From positions 1 to 49,311 of the IMG/VR virus record IMGVR_UViG_3300022918_000171: a DNA stretch of 49,311 nucleotides; one strand, given 5' to 3'. The first letter of the stretch is position 1. Each line of letters begins with the position of its first letter. The position numbers and the translations under genes are program-made. The notes under the pieces were generated by a model. The model was not told the origin of the DNA. It was given only the letters and a program-made list of their open reading frames with translations, and ran no database searches. The stretch comes from a virus. Below are positions 1 to 8,425 of the stretch, piece by piece.

Positions 1-1
1 A

Positions 2-331
2 AGAAAAAAATTAGAAGATAGTATTAAAAGCGCGCAAGCTCATAATCAAATGACAGATGAAACAAGAAATCAGAAAATGTTTTTAGACGCTTTACCAGCA
101 TATCAATCTCCTTCTGCAAGAATGGCAAATTCTCCCAGAGCAAGACCAGTTGCAACAAATGAAGAAAATTCAAATACGAATAACAACAATAGATCAGATG
201 CCGCCGCTACAAACAATAAAATGGAAATAACTATTAAAGGTATGTGTATTGAGTGCGGAAAAGTTTCAGAAGAAAGTGCGCAAGCAAGAGCAACTTCACC
301 AACCGCATTTCCTAACGGAAGGAATAGATAA
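2..331 (+). CDS. Hypothetical phage protein, 5' end missing (partial)
   Basis: The reading frame is open from base 2 through the ATG at 50 with no stop. That ATG has no ribosome binding site in front of it, so the gene most likely begins to the left of the window and only its last ~110 codons are visible. The visible part is rich in Asn, Ala, Ser and Arg, low in complexity, and probably disordered. It contains one CIECG knuckle (about residue 66 counted from the ATG), which alone is not enough to call a zinc domain. The stop overlaps the next start by one base (TAATG at 329-333), so it is transcribed with the baseplate genes. I do not recognise a family. A structural or assembly role is suggested only by its position. 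Confidence 0.6.
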   Translation, partial: RKKLEDSIKSAQAHNQMTDETRNQKMFLDALPAYQSPSARMANSPRARPVATNEENSNTNNNNRSDAAATNNKMEITIKGMCIECGKVSEESAQARATSPTAFPNGRNR

Positions 332-1206
332 TGGCTAAATTTGATCTAAATGAAACAATTAAATCTATTAATGAAGTTCAAAATAATTTAAACGGTAATA
401 CAAATTCAACGCCAACGAATTCTTTTAATCAAGATGGCTTTGGTTTGCCAGCATCTTATCAAGCAGATGGTAATGGACTTCCTTCTCAAAAAGTTCCAAA
501 TAATGTTGCAGGCAGAATTAAAAGAAATATAATAACATGGTTTGTTCCAGAATTTGGAGCAATTAAAATGTATATTAATCCTCAAGGAATAACTTATAAT
601 GATGCCAAAGTTATTAATAAAACAAGAACAAAAGGCGGATACGCTCTTCAATATTGGGGAGAAGATTTAACTACATTAACTATCAGTGGAACTACAGGCT
701 CTTCTGGTATTGAAGGCATCAATGTTCTTCGTGAAATATATCGAGCAGAGCAATTAGCATTCGATGGTTTTGGTCTTTCTCTCGCGGCAAATAACGCTCT
801 TGCTGGATCTGGTGCCGCAGGAATATCAAATGCTATTGGCGGCGCTTTAGGAGGTCTATTAGGAGGAGGATCTGCTACCGCCAAAGCGGGAGGAGTTGGT
901 TTAGTTGGAGGAATTTTAGGATTAAATTCTCCGAGCGCCAACTTGGCAACACAAAATATTCCTTCATTAGCGCAATTAGCATTCACAGTTGAAATGTATT
1001 ATGACGGTGTTGTTTATAAAGGCTTTTTTGAAAGTATGAGCGTTACTGAAAGAGCTGATAATTTTTGTTTTCAATATGATATTAAATTTACAGTAACTCA
1101 AAGACGAGGATATAGAACTAATTACTTTCCATTTCATAGAAGCGCAAATAATGGTCAGTCCGAATACACAACACCAAATTCTTTTTCTGGAGCAGTTAAA
1201 AAATAA
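331..1206 (+). CDS. Putative tail/baseplate protein (tube-initiator or hub-adaptor type)
   Basis: This is a 291-residue protein. After a polar Asn/Gly-rich N-terminus (about 1-65), residues ~70-135 show a pattern I associate with baseplate adaptor or LysM-type tail proteins: a short beta strand with a YINPQGI motif, a KTRTKGGY turn, then YWGEDL followed by a GTTGSSG loop and an IYRAEQ helix. Residues ~150-205 are an Ala/Gly-rich linker (GGALGGLLGGG). The C-terminal part (about 215-280) is again beta-rich. The start overlaps the previous stop by one base, and its own stop overlaps the next start in the same way. Its place just before the giant hub and the spike fits a component of the central baseplate. 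The family call is by pattern only; a structure prediction compared with T4 gp53/gp54 or siphophage Dit would test it. Confidence 0.55.
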   Translation: MAKFDLNETIKSINEVQNNLNGNTNSTPTNSFNQDGFGLPASYQADGNGLPSQKVPNNVAGRIKRNIITWFVPEFGAIKMYINPQGITYNDAKVINKTRTKGGYALQYWGEDLTTLTISGTTGSSGIEGINVLREIYRAEQLAFDGFGLSLAANNALAGSGAAGISNAIGGALGGLLGGGSATAKAGGVGLVGGILGLNSPSANLATQNIPSLAQLAFTVEMYYDGVVYKGFFESMSVTERADNFCFQYDIKFTVTQRRGYRTNYFPFHRSANNGQSEYTTPNSFSGAVKK

Positions 1207-4200
1207 TGTCATTTCTATCAAAACTTGGTGATGCGTTATCGAATTCTATTTCCGATAACTTATCGACAGGCGAAAATAATAACAAAAAAATTAATCTTGG
1301 TGATTTTTCAAAACAAGTAGATCATTCTGCTGAAAGAAAATACGTCGAAGAGGGGTATCTTCGCAAAGATCCTTTTAACGCTTCGCCAAAACAATTTGAT
1401 TTATTAATTCAACAGCCTACCGCAACAGTTTTAATAAAGAAAAAAATGTTTTCCTCAATGGGCGAAAACTTTAGAACTGATTACATGGATAATGAAGAAA
1501 AACTTTATTTTAAAACAATGAAGGTGTTATTTCAAAACAAATGCAATCAAATAGCTGCATTGGAAAAACTATCCAAAATACAAAACTTAACCGAAGCTAG
1601 TGGAAATGTTAATGAACAATTGATGCCATTAATTTTTGGATTGTCCGACGTTTTGTCAAATGGTTTTGAAAAAGGAGCAAATTTATTTGGAGGGTTAGGT
1701 TCTTCTAATCCATTTGCCAACAAAATTAGCGGATTTTCTCAAACAATTGATAAAATTAAAAAAATATATGCTTACAACTCTCCATCTAACTATACAAAAT
1801 GGATAACCGATAGTACAAATATAATTCAATCGCAATTTGGGCAAGGAACTGGAGTAATTGAAATAACAAATTTTGAAGGCTTTAATACGAATACTTCTAT
1901 TCGATTGGATCCGTCTTCAATGACTTTAAATATTAGTGATCCTTATCAAGCAATGCTAATAACGGAATACGATATTGAAAAAGCTATAGCTGATACAAAT
2001 AATTTTTTCAATGATAGTCAGGTTTTTCAATTTGGAAAAGAAAGCGCTGATGACATCATTGAAAAAGCAAAACAGCAATTAAACAATGTTCGCGCTTTAA
2101 GAAAAGCGGGAAATATTTCTTTTAAAGTCAATCCAGATACATTGATTGGAAAAAGATTGGTTGCTATAATAGATAGAACTGGCGTAGAAATAGTATTTGA
2201 TTACAATGAAAGCTCTGCTATTATTCCAGGTCTTGCAGGATCCACAAATAATGCCGTTCATATTAACGAAGGCTATTTAAAAGATGGATTATTTGCAGGT
2301 TTTGAAGGGTTGGATACTAACCCAAGTTCCAATGAAAATAGAAATAAAAATTCAGAAACAGAAGCTTCCATTTTCAAAAGATTAGTTGCAGCAATTTATA
2401 ATAAAATGCAACTCGAGAAAAATTCTCAAAATGCAATGATACAAAACAATCAAAAAACGAATGGAATAAGAAGAGAACTTCGATTTAATTTTCTAGGCAG
2501 ATTGATTGTTCAAGAACAAGATTCAATTCATGTTTATATTAATTCAAAATCAAGATACGATAGTAAAATACTAGCAGGCTTAAACTCAATGATGTCTGGA
2601 GCAGGCATGCTTCAAAATTTAAATAACACTGCTACTAATTTTAAAAATGCGGCTGATAGTTTATTTAATCCCGGAGCACACATTCCAACTCAAATAGAAA
2701 AATCTATTTATGTTGGAGATGAATTTCCTAATTATTTATGGAATGTTTTAAGAGATCAATTCGTAAATGAAAAAGAAGGAACTCATGTATATGGAGGAAT
2801 TATACAAACCGTATCTGATAGCTGGTCAGATGGATCTTTTAAAGTAGCTATAACCGCAGATGATAATGCTAGATATTTTAGCATGAGTAAAATAAATTTT
2901 CAACCCAGTGTGGATACCTACAATGGATCAATTTATGATCCTTTGACTCCATTCGATCAAAATTTTGATGATGTTGGTGGGTGGAGCGCAGAAAATCATA
3001 AATTATTAAATGAAAATATAACTCTCTTAAATCTTGGCATCTTAAAAAAGAAACAAGGTCCTAATGCTGGCGAAATTGCACACCCTAATAATGTTGTAGA
3101 GGATGCTTCGATAGATAAAAATAATGGATTAATTACAAGAGTAATGCATGCTCCGGACGGACTATCTTACAGATGGAAAAAAGGAATAGATGTATTTACA
3201 CAATATTCTCGTTCATTTGAGGATAATGATGTAAATAGGGTAGGAGCACCAAATATTTATTCTGAACCTTTTGCCGGATTAGATGTAATGAATACAATTT
3301 CTTTATTAATATCTGGAGTTCCTTATAATTTTGAAACTTATTATAATTCTGGACTAGATGTAGGTAAATTTACAAATGATAATTCATCATTTTTATCTGT
3401 ATTAAAAAGTAATTTAACAAAATCAAATGCTTTGTGGGGAAATTTTATACCATTTAAAAATTTAGTAGTTGATGAAAAATCATACGAAAGAATGGTTAGC
3501 TCAAAAGCTAGCGCAGCTAAGATCAATTCAGATATAGAAAATAAATTAAATAAACTTTCTGAAATAAATGAGGCGATTGTTGTTGCTGGAGCTGCTAATT
3601 TTCTTTCTTCAAATAGCGAAACTTACAATAGTAAGTTTGATGATTTAAAAGCTCAAGCTGATTTGCTAACAGAAGATGTCGATAAAAAATTAGCAGATGC
3701 ATTAGCGTACGAAAAAGATCAAAATGCAGAATTAAAGAAAATAGAGCAATTAGATGCTACTATAAATAGCGATGAAAATAGAAGATTTTTACGAAAAAAA
3801 ATGAGCATGCTTACAAGACGAATGTCATATGATGTTCGAGCGAATACAGATAAAAATCTATTTATAGTAGATGATAATTATGATAAAGATTATGATATTA
3901 TGGCTTATAATAAATCTGTTGCTGGAAGCATAGGTTTAATGGCTAATAATTATACAAATACTTCTGAAAAAATCCAAACTACTGCAGAGCTTTTAAACAT
4001 GGAAGTATTTTGTGATACTCAAGGTCATATAAGAGCTCGCTTTCCACAATACAATAGAATGCCAAGTTCTGTTTTTTATAAGATGATGAATTTAAAATCA
4101 TCAACTGGTATAGAAATCTATCCAAAATTTTTAAATGATTTTTTTGAAAATCAAATATCATCACTTAAAGTTAAAATTCAAGAGACAGAAGATTTTATTA

Positions 4201-5990
4201 GATTGTATTCGGCAATTATGGGATACTTCTCTGATGAAGAATGTATAAAATTCTTAAGATCTGGAAACAATGGATCTGAAACAGGAGAAGAGTTTTCTTT
4301 TATTTCAGAACAAAATGGTGGTATAACTAAAATTGATGAAATTTTAAAAGTTGCCAATAATGAAACTTCAAGTTTTACTGGCGCCCAAAATCAATCTATA
4401 AATAATTACGAAAACATAAGACTACAATCAATATCTAATAAAAGTAGTTTTGGTTCCGCACAAAAATATAAGTCTATTTTAAATTCTTTAAACAAACAAA
4501 ATTTAAAAAAAGAAGGTATTAATGCAAGCTCTAATGATGTAGATAGTTTATATACAAATACTATTGTTTCAAAAATATTATCAAGACTTAATAATAAAGT
4601 TAATATTAATGATTATGTAATTTTAAAAACTGCCGCAAATTCTCAAGTTGCAACCGGCTCAAAAAGAATAGATGTTTTTAAATTAACAAAAGATCTTCAA
4701 AATAAAATAAAAGAACGTCAATCGCTTTTAAAATTATTTTATGGAACATTGAAAAACTCTATAGAATATACATCATTAGATAATGATAATTCCATTACAA
4801 CAAAATTAATGCCTTCAGGAAATTTTGGTAATTCAAAAATACCAGAAGTATATGAACATATGATTGAAGATGAGAGTTTCGATGATTTGGGACCGGGCTC
4901 TGGCTCTAGATTTATAATAAAAGAAACTCAAATTATTAATATATCAGTTTCTAGACAATCTCCAGAATACACCAGCATTCAGGTCAATGGAATATTTAGC
5001 GATTTTAATCTTTCTGTCCCTTCAGAGGGGTCTGTATTTAACGGTGGAAATGTTCTAACATCCGCAGTCGCAGTTGATTATGATAATTGGAGAATGCATG
5101 GCTTTAAACCAGGAACAACTGTAAGCGTTCCATTTTTAAATGATCCGGAGACTCAATGCGCTCCTTACGCAAGCATGTTGTTAAATCGAGCCCGGAAAAA
5201 TGTAATACGAGGTAGCATAACTATCATTGGCAATGAATACATGCAGCCAGGAGAAGTTATTTACATCGAAAGCAGAGGAATGCTTTTTTATGTTGAATCT
5301 GTAAGGCATTCATTTTCATATTCTGGCGCAGGATCATTTACGACCGATTTAGATTTATCATACGGTCATACTCCCGGAGAATATATTCCGACATTTTTAG
5401 ATATCATTGGAAAATTAATTTATAAAAATAGAGATAAAGCAAATATTGTTGTAAAAAGGCAAAATTCATTTTTAAATGAAACTAATTTGGGTGTATTAAC
5501 TCTTCAAGAAAATGGTTTTAGTCAAGAGGATATTATTACGATCAATAACATGATGGCATTTGCCAAATATAAATTGGCGGGCGCCAATGATAAGAAAAAA
5601 ATAATTACAAAATTAGAATTAAGAATTTATTATACCGACGATCAATTAAGTTCAACGGAATTAGATACATTTGCAAACAAAGCAAGAGACATAATAATAG
5701 GAAAATCTGTTCCTAAAGAATTTGTAGAAATGAATAATAATAATTATTCAGATCCAATTGATTCAAATTTAGTTGTAGTCAAACATATTAATTTGAAAAA
5801 AGATAATAATCCATACTCTCCTTCACAAAAAGCAATAGATTCTGCTAAAAATATGGCAACTAGCTCTTTTTCATTTACAAATCCATTTTCTAAAAATACA
5901 GCAAACAAAGAGGCTGTAAAAATAAGAGATAATTTATTTGGATATATAGTAGATTGTTTTATATCAATAAAAGAAGGCGATAATGTTTGA
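1206..5990 (+). CDS. Giant baseplate hub-like protein (gp27/gpD-type C-terminal region)
   Basis: This 1594-residue protein is several times longer than a classic hub (T4 gp27 is under 400 residues). Residues ~1335-1390 carry the best recognisable segment: a beta-rich stretch with RGSITIIGNEYMQPGEVIYI followed by a strand pair ending LDLSYGH. This resembles the late-control-gene-D/VgrG/gp27 hub barrel. Residues ~767-875 are charged and helical with Leu/Ile heptads, a likely coiled coil. The N-terminal half is mixed alpha/beta with many Asn-rich loops. No cysteine cluster, signal peptide or membrane segment is evident. The stop overlaps the start of the spike gene by 8 nt, the usual hub-then-spike order. 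The hub assignment rests on that short segment and on synteny; the first ~1200 residues are unexplained and may contain additional domains. Confidence 0.6.
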   Translation: MSFLSKLGDALSNSISDNLSTGENNNKKINLGDFSKQVDHSAERKYVEEGYLRKDPFNASPKQFDLLIQQPTATVLIKKKMFSSMGENFRTDYMDNEEKLYFKTMKVLFQNKCNQIAALEKLSKIQNLTEASGNVNEQLMPLIFGLSDVLSNGFEKGANLFGGLGSSNPFANKISGFSQTIDKIKKIYAYNSPSNYTKWITDSTNIIQSQFGQGTGVIEITNFEGFNTNTSIRLDPSSMTLNISDPYQAMLITEYDIEKAIADTNNFFNDSQVFQFGKESADDIIEKAKQQLNNVRALRKAGNISFKVNPDTLIGKRLVAIIDRTGVEIVFDYNESSAIIPGLAGSTNNAVHINEGYLKDGLFAGFEGLDTNPSSNENRNKNSETEASIFKRLVAAIYNKMQLEKNSQNAMIQNNQKTNGIRRELRFNFLGRLIVQEQDSIHVYINSKSRYDSKILAGLNSMMSGAGMLQNLNNTATNFKNAADSLFNPGAHIPTQIEKSIYVGDEFPNYLWNVLRDQFVNEKEGTHVYGGIIQTVSDSWSDGSFKVAITADDNARYFSMSKINFQPSVDTYNGSIYDPLTPFDQNFDDVGGWSAENHKLLNENITLLNLGILKKKQGPNAGEIAHPNNVVEDASIDKNNGLITRVMHAPDGLSYRWKKGIDVFTQYSRSFEDNDVNRVGAPNIYSEPFAGLDVMNTISLLISGVPYNFETYYNSGLDVGKFTNDNSSFLSVLKSNLTKSNALWGNFIPFKNLVVDEKSYERMVSSKASAAKINSDIENKLNKLSEINEAIVVAGAANFLSSNSETYNSKFDDLKAQADLLTEDVDKKLADALAYEKDQNAELKKIEQLDATINSDENRRFLRKKMSMLTRRMSYDVRANTDKNLFIVDDNYDKDYDIMAYNKSVAGSIGLMANNYTNTSEKIQTTAELLNMEVFCDTQGHIRARFPQYNRMPSSVFYKMMNLKSSTGIEIYPKFLNDFFENQISSLKVKIQETEDFIRLYSAIMGYFSDEECIKFLRSGNNGSETGEEFSFISEQNGGITKIDEILKVANNETSSFTGAQNQSINNYENIRLQSISNKSSFGSAQKYKSILNSLNKQNLKKEGINASSNDVDSLYTNTIVSKILSRLNNKVNINDYVILKTAANSQVATGSKRIDVFKLTKDLQNKIKERQSLLKLFYGTLKNSIEYTSLDNDNSITTKLMPSGNFGNSKIPEVYEHMIEDESFDDLGPGSGSRFIIKETQIINISVSRQSPEYTSIQVNGIFSDFNLSVPSEGSVFNGGNVLTSAVAVDYDNWRMHGFKPGTTVSVPFLNDPETQCAPYASMLLNRARKNVIRGSITIIGNEYMQPGEVIYIESRGMLFYVESVRHSFSYSGAGSFTTDLDLSYGHTPGEYIPTFLDIIGKLIYKNRDKANIVVKRQNSFLNETNLGVLTLQENGFSQEDIITINNMMAFAKYKLAGANDKKKIITKLELRIYYTDDQLSSTELDTFANKARDIIIGKSVPKEFVEMNNNNYSDPIDSNLVVVKHINLKKDNNPYSPSQKAIDSAKNMATSSFSFTNPFSKNTANKEAVKIRDNLFGYIVDCFISIKEGDNV

Positions 5991-8004
5991 TCCAACCCCA
6001 GGGCTTTTAAAAAAAGGAGTTATTAGTTCTTATGACAAAGAAACTCGTGAAGTTAAAATAAAATTAAATGAGTCGCAGGCAATAAATGGAACAAATAATA
6101 CCCCAGTTGTTTGTCAAATGCCATTTGGTCTTTATTTTAATAACGGTATGTTTGTCGGAACGGATCCAATCATTGGAACACCTGTTGTTGTGGGTCAAGG
6201 AATAGGTAATAAATATTATATTGTTTCATTTCTTTCCGAAAATACATCTGCGATACCAGAAACAAAAAAAGATGAACTTTTAATAAAATCATCTGATAAA
6301 TCTAAAATAGTTTTAAGTAAAAATTCTGATATCTTAATAGGATCAGATGCAAATAAAATTCATATTAATACTGGCAGTATATCTAATCCTAAAACAAACT
6401 TAATAACATTTAATTTTGAAAATGAAAATCACTTTACTCAAGCTTCTAGAAAAATAAACGGTCTTATTAAAAGAGATATTAATTTTAATACGAATTATGA
6501 TCAAAATTCAAAACTAGAAAATGATGATTATGATAATAAATATAAAATCATTGGAATGGATCCTTCTGCAACATCCAACAACTCTTCTTCCGGAGCAAAT
6601 AAAAATCCTGGATTTGTAGAAAATAGAGAAATAGTATATGAATTTCAAAACTCATCAAATATTTTGAGTGATGAATTAGAAAGTTTCAATTATAGCACAT
6701 CTAAAAAAACAAATAATTTAAATTACTCATTTCCTAATAGAAGAAAATCAAGAGCCGATACACTTTCTTTAAGTTTGGTCGAACCTAATTTTTTAATGGA
6801 AATAACTAAAGGCACTGTAGTAGATATATTTGGAAATATATTAGATATAAACAGAAATCCTTTACCTATAGGTAAAGATAAATTTACAATTCGTCAGGAT
6901 AAGTCTGAAGATAAACAAAAATCTTTTCTTTTGATTAAAGAATTAGAAAGAAAATCAATAGGTTTTCATTTTGAAATGAATTCAAGAAAAAATTTTTTTG
7001 ATGAAAGTGGAAGAATATCATCTAAAGTAGATATTGATTCAAATGAAGATAATTCTAGATTAAGAAGTCGTTTCTTCTTTGATATTGATAAAGAGGGGCA
7101 ATTTAAAATGAATGTTCCAGCCTCTTCTGAAACGGGAAATATAAGTCTTCTTACCAGATATGAGAATTACTCTACCTTTGGAAAAGAAGATGAAGGAAAT
7201 CCTAATAAATTATTTTTTAGAAAAGATAATTTGGATATATTTTCAGATAGTTTTGCTTCTCCTGAAATTTCATTCGCTGATGTTGGTTTAAATTATAGTA
7301 AATCAAGAGGATCTATTTCAATTAAAGATGGAGATGCTGAAGCAACTCCAATTGATAGAATTACAAAATCGCACATAAAACATGGTATGGCTCATCATGA
7401 CATTTTAAAAACATGTTTTATTCATCAAAATAATCAATTCATTGATTATCAAAAAGGAACGGTCGCCTCATTAACCATAGATTTAAATCTAATACCCGAA
7501 CTGAAAAACATTGTTTCTGATAGCATTCAAACTTCCGGCAAAGAAGCGAACGCCGGAGGAAGGTCTGGTGTTATTAATTTTGATGGATCGTTGGAATTAA
7601 ATGTAGGAGCAAATACAGTAGATAGACAATCTCTTTGGCTGGATACGGCAGGCGGAGTTGTTGCAAATATTGGTAGAGATAAAAATATGAGATCCGCAGC
7701 AATAGGTATGTCAGGAGATTTGTATATGCAAATTGGTGGGTTTGGAATTGAGGCAGATAGCAGATTTGTAAAAGAAAATAATGGTTATTATGGAGCTGTT
7801 GTTGATCTTAGAATAAGTGGAGCTGGAGGATACGCACATATGATACGAATTGATAGCAATGGGATAAGTATAATGACACCAGGAAATATAGCAGTGCATG
7901 CCGCAGGTAATATGAAACTATCAGCAGATAGAAATATGGCGTTAGAAGCTGAAAATATTACTATTCAAAGAAGAACAGTTTTGAAAATGGGCGACTCTAT
8001 ATAA
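5983..8004 (+). CDS. Baseplate central spike (OB-fold N-terminus, beta-helix C-terminus)
   Basis: This 673-residue protein probably forms the membrane-puncturing spike at the tail tip. Residues ~1-90 look like the gp5/gpV/VgrG OB-fold: a strand GVISSYDKETREVKIKL, a central VVCQMPFG, and a GTPVVVGQGIGNKYYIVSF closing strand. The C-terminus (about 615-673) has short repeating strands, including GNIAVHAAGNMKLSADRNM and ALEAENITI, typical of the trimeric beta-helix of spikes. The middle (about 150-480) is a polar Asn/Ser-rich insert. No lysozyme domain is visible, unlike T4 gp5. I see no HxH apex motif at the very end, so an iron-binding tip is not supported. The start lies inside the hub gene (8-nt overlap), which fits co-translation of the two partners. 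Confidence 0.75.
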   Translation: MFDPTPGLLKKGVISSYDKETREVKIKLNESQAINGTNNTPVVCQMPFGLYFNNGMFVGTDPIIGTPVVVGQGIGNKYYIVSFLSENTSAIPETKKDELLIKSSDKSKIVLSKNSDILIGSDANKIHINTGSISNPKTNLITFNFENENHFTQASRKINGLIKRDINFNTNYDQNSKLENDDYDNKYKIIGMDPSATSNNSSSGANKNPGFVENREIVYEFQNSSNILSDELESFNYSTSKKTNNLNYSFPNRRKSRADTLSLSLVEPNFLMEITKGTVVDIFGNILDINRNPLPIGKDKFTIRQDKSEDKQKSFLLIKELERKSIGFHFEMNSRKNFFDESGRISSKVDIDSNEDNSRLRSRFFFDIDKEGQFKMNVPASSETGNISLLTRYENYSTFGKEDEGNPNKLFFRKDNLDIFSDSFASPEISFADVGLNYSKSRGSISIKDGDAEATPIDRITKSHIKHGMAHHDILKTCFIHQNNQFIDYQKGTVASLTIDLNLIPELKNIVSDSIQTSGKEANAGGRSGVINFDGSLELNVGANTVDRQSLWLDTAGGVVANIGRDKNMRSAAIGMSGDLYMQIGGFGIEADSRFVKENNGYYGAVVDLRISGAGGYAHMIRIDSNGISIMTPGNIAVHAAGNMKLSADRNMALEAENITIQRRTVLKMGDSI

Positions 8005-8028
8005 AATGATATTAATAATAGGAATATT

Positions 8029-8382
8029 ATGAAAATAAACAAAACACTGTATAATAAATTGTTGCTTCAAGCTGAAGAAGCCAAGCTTCACGGTATGGTA
8101 AAGCTCGCATCCGATGTTGTAAATTCGATAGATGCATTTTCTGAAGAAAATGCGCAAGAATATTCTCATGATCAAATGGAGAGCGATATTTCGTCTGATG
8201 CCTGGAAAATGGCAACACGAATTTTTAATTACTATCAGGTTAAAACAGCCGATATCGAAAAACTTAATAAAATTATAATTGAGTGTTCTGATAATTTTAT
8301 AAAATCTTTAGAAAAAGAAATAAATAAAAGCGGAAGTCTGATAGGCAAATCAGAACCAAATCTTCCAGGTGAAGAAAAATAA
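8029..8382 (+). CDS. Small helical protein of the baseplate operon, unknown function
   Basis: This 117-residue protein starts at an ATG preceded by AGGA (8020-8023) at good spacing. The sequence is predominantly helical and charged (MKINKTLYNKLLLQAEEAKL, later DIEKLNKIIIECSDNF) with a single cysteine, no membrane segment and a polar C-terminal tail ending in EEK. It lies between the spike gene and the membrane-segment protein. A chaperone or small baseplate component is possible from context, but no family is recognised. The lack of any interruption in the frame and the clean ribosome binding site support it as a real gene. Confidence 0.6.
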   Translation: MKINKTLYNKLLLQAEEAKLHGMVKLASDVVNSIDAFSEENAQEYSHDQMESDISSDAWKMATRIFNYYQVKTADIEKLNKIIIECSDNFIKSLEKEINKSGSLIGKSEPNLPGEEK

Positions 8383-8403
8383 TTTATATTGTTATATATA
8401 ATA

Positions 8404-8425
8404 ATGAAAGAAGGAAAATAAAATT
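8404..8425 (+). promoter_or_regulatory. Five-codon ORF and AAGGA ribosome site leading into an ATT start
   Basis: ATG at 8404 opens a five-codon ORF (MKEGK) that stops at TAA 8419-8421. The AAGGA at 8411-8415 lies inside it and is spaced 7 nt from an ATT at 8423, which is in frame with the long downstream gene. No ATG, GTG or TTG exists in that frame between its upstream stop (8405-8407) and the GTG at 8516, yet the intervening codons read like normal protein. Three explanations fit: ATT initiation, a +1 ribosomal frameshift at the GGA-AAA-TAA site, or a one-base homopolymer error in the AAAA run before TAA. Confidence 0.5.

Noticed and set aside
406-1221. Minus-strand open frames opposite the first genes, and similar ones throughout (for example 8235-8606, 41900-42271, 43985-44287, 48987-49247).
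   Set aside because: They lie entirely within convincing + strand genes, have low-complexity or odd composition, and lack ribosome sites. All supported genes are on one strand.
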